A stretch of DNA of 5,355 nucleotides. Source: Lachnospiraceae bacterium UBA3772. GTDB lineage: Bacteria; Bacillota; Clostridia; Lachnospirales; Lachnospiraceae. The notes below the pieces were generated by a model. The model was not told the origin of the DNA. It worked only from the letters and a program-made list of their open reading frames with translations, and made no database searches. Location of the stretch: NCBI GenBank assembly GCA_002371025.1, contig DFFQ01000089.1, forward strand, positions 1-5,355, read 5' to 3'. The position numbers and the translations under genes were made by a program. Positions within the stretch are counted from its first letter, which is position 1, and each line of letters opens with the position of its first letter. Shown here piece after piece: positions 4,270 to 5,355 of this stretch.

Positions 4270-4301
4270 ATTTATATAAAAGTAAGAAAGGATAAATTAA
4301 A

Positions 4302-4490
4302 ATGTATATTTGTCCAACTTGTAATAAAGCTTTTGAAGATGCGGATATGATTGCTAAACATTCATTAGGATGTTGGAGAGATCATAATCCAAATCACAAA
4401 TCTAAGCCTGCGCCACGCAGTGAAGATATTACGACTAGAGAAGTTGATAATAATGTTTTAAATTTCTTTGCGCTTTTGCAGAAAGGTTAA
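4302..4490 (+). CDS. Small C2HC zinc-finger protein
   Basis: This 62-aa protein has C4, C7, H20 and C24 in the spacing C-x2-C-x12-H-x3-C, with F11 and I17 where a classic zinc finger places its core residues. It should bind one Zn2+. The rest (25-62) is polar with a short hydrophobic helix NVLNFFALLQ (51-60) at the end, perhaps a contact surface. GAAAGGA (4286-4292) lies 9 nt before the ATG. The next gene starts 1 nt after its stop, so the two are translationally linked and may work together. Whether it binds DNA, RNA or protein cannot be told. Confidence 0.8.
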   Translation: MYICPTCNKAFEDADMIAKHSLGCWRDHNPNHKSKPAPRSEDITTREVDNNVLNFFALLQKG

Positions 4491-4491
4491 T

Positions 4492-4842
4492 ATGCAAGAA
4501 GTAATGCTTAAAACACATCTTATTGTAACAGATGTACATGAAGAATACATTGTTAAATGGTGTGGGAATATTATTAATACAGATCCATTATTTAAAAATG
4601 ATATGCCAGTATTTATTCTTGTAAGTTCTAAAAAGCGTTTGGAATTAAATACTATTGATATGAAGTGGATCGAAGAAAATGCCAAGCGAATTAGCTGCCC
4701 TCGTGGAAGACAAGCTATTACAACTGATGTTACCCGTATTTATATCAAAGAAAAAAGTGGTAAAGAAACCTTTATTGGAAAAGTAATACATAACCATGTT
4801 AAACAGTATCAACAAATGTTTGATGCTTTTGAGAAAACTTGA
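4492..4842 (+). CDS. Unrecognised phage-type protein downstream of the zinc finger
   Basis: This 116-aa soluble protein has no motif I can name. Notable segments are KWCGNIINTDPLF (22-34), VFILVSSKKRLEL (40-52), CPRGRQAITTD (69-79) and IHNHVKQYQQMFDAF (99-113). The strand-rich middle followed by a C-terminal helix suggests a single compact domain. ATG 4492 with GAAAGG upstream is favoured over the in-frame TTG at 4468, which lies inside the zinc-finger gene. Its stop TGA (4840-4842) lies inside the -35 box of the next promoter. It is co-transcribed with the zinc-finger gene. Confidence 0.78.
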   Translation: MQEVMLKTHLIVTDVHEEYIVKWCGNIINTDPLFKNDMPVFILVSSKKRLELNTIDMKWIEENAKRISCPRGRQAITTDVTRIYIKEKSGKETFIGKVIHNHVKQYQQMFDAFEKT

Positions 4843-4867
4843 AAATTTTATAAAAATATTATATAAT
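4839..4867 (+). promoter_or_regulatory. Sigma-A-type promoter overlapping an upstream stop codon
   Basis: TTGAAA (4839-4844) and TATAAT (4862-4867) are separated by 17 nt. The TGA stop of the gene ending at 4842 is part of the -35 box. No terminator separates the two units, so the last gene can be read both from here and by read-through. Predicted start is near 4874. Confidence 0.85.
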
Positions 4868-4906
4868 ATTTATAGAAAATAAGGAAAAGAAAGGATTGTG
4901 TTTCTT

Positions 4907-5355
4907 ATGGATAGAAAAATTCTTGTTGCAAAATCATATCAGAATTTGCCGTTTGTTTCAGAACCATATATGGTTAATGGCCGTGAATATATTAAGGTGC
5001 GCCTGAAGAATGGTAGTATTAAGGCTGTCCGAAGCTATACTCCTGCTGAATATAAGAAATACAACCCTGAAGTTAAGATCATTCAGCCTGCGAAATCTCA
5101 GCGAGATATTTTTGGTTTTGGAGAAGCAGGCTATATTTGGCTCTTTAAAGGTGATACATATGGCGCTTTGAATTGGTTTAGAGAGCAGCCGACAAGATAT
5201 AACACTTTCTTTGGTTGGTATTTGCCTTCTAATATTGAGATGCCATTGCCACTTCCTATCAATGTAACTCCTGTTCATCTGTTTTGGGATGATATTAAAG
5301 ATCCTACTGACGAAAACAAGATGCGTGACCAGAAGGAAGTTAGAAAGTATGTCGA
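4907..5355 (+). CDS. Conserved-looking phage protein of unknown function, 3' end outside the window
   Basis: The frame is open from ATG 4907 to the right edge (149 codons seen, no stop). The protein has an N-terminal region (21-45) with a short beta-rich look (YMVNGREYIKVRL), then SYTPAEYKKYNP (43-54), GYIWLFKGDTY (75-85) and an aromatic block WFREQPTRYNTFFGWYLPSN (90-109). It has no signal peptide and no catalytic motif that I can name. I recall similar segments in uncharacterised phage proteins, but cannot confirm this. AAGGA (4891-4895) lies 11 nt before the ATG; an in-frame GTG at 4898 is too close to that site. Codon use is somewhat less AT-rich than the small-gene operon, suggesting good expression. 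It has its own strong promoter. Confidence 0.82.
   Translation, partial: MDRKILVAKSYQNLPFVSEPYMVNGREYIKVRLKNGSIKAVRSYTPAEYKKYNPEVKIIQPAKSQRDIFGFGEAGYIWLFKGDTYGALNWFREQPTRYNTFFGWYLPSNIEMPLPLPINVTPVHLFWDDIKDPTDENKMRDQKEVRKYV

Noticed and set aside
4958..5278. 106-codon minus-strand frame opposite the last gene
   Set aside because: The + strand frame is open to the edge, has a promoter and ribosome site, and gives a domain-like protein; the minus frame has neither.
1..5355. CRISPR array, tRNA gene or insertion sequence
   Set aside because: I saw no regularly spaced repeats, no tRNA cloverleaf with a T-loop GTTCRA pattern, and no transposase or terminal inverted repeats.

Overview
The window reads as part of a bacteriophage or prophage accessory region whose host is a low-GC Firmicute. 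Every supported gene is on the + strand, the genes are short and closely packed (many start/stop overlaps), Shine-Dalgarno sites are strong (AAGGAG, GAGGTG, AAGAGGT), and six promoters match the sigma-A consensus with exactly 17-nt spacers. No structural, replication or integration gene is visible, so the phage assignment is inferred from gene style and not from a hallmark gene.

Region 1 (1-1513) holds two tandem paralogous cassettes about 848 bp apart. Each has a consensus promoter, a roughly 160-nt 5' leader with a conserved two-stem/pseudoknot-like fold, a GAGGTG ribosome site and a 127-130 aa basic protein with a predicted C-terminal winged helix. Each is closed by a strong intrinsic terminator. 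These two genes are visibly GC-richer and more codon-biased than their neighbours, as expected for very highly expressed genes. A third promoter at 733-761 lies between them and drives a short structured transcript ahead of the second cassette.

Region 2 (1502-4230) is one operon. Its promoter's -35 box lies inside the terminator hairpin of the preceding gene. The first three genes look like nucleic-acid end-healing functions: a receiver-like protein of the 'cyclic-phosphate processing' type, a P-loop kinase resembling polynucleotide kinases, and a calcineurin-like metallophosphoesterase. Together they suggest a split RNA-repair (end-healing) cassette, although no ligase is visible here. They are followed by five small, mostly acidic ORFs that seem to be diverged members of one family. 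The first is a chimera made by a local tandem duplication that fused a family head to a copy of the phosphoesterase tail. The last is interrupted by an in-frame TAG. The operon ends at a hairpin overlapping the last stop codon.

Region 3 (4241-5355) begins with another consensus promoter driving a small C2HC zinc-finger protein and an unrecognised 116-aa protein. The -35 box of the next promoter overlaps that gene's stop codon, and this promoter drives a conserved-looking protein that runs off the right edge of the window.
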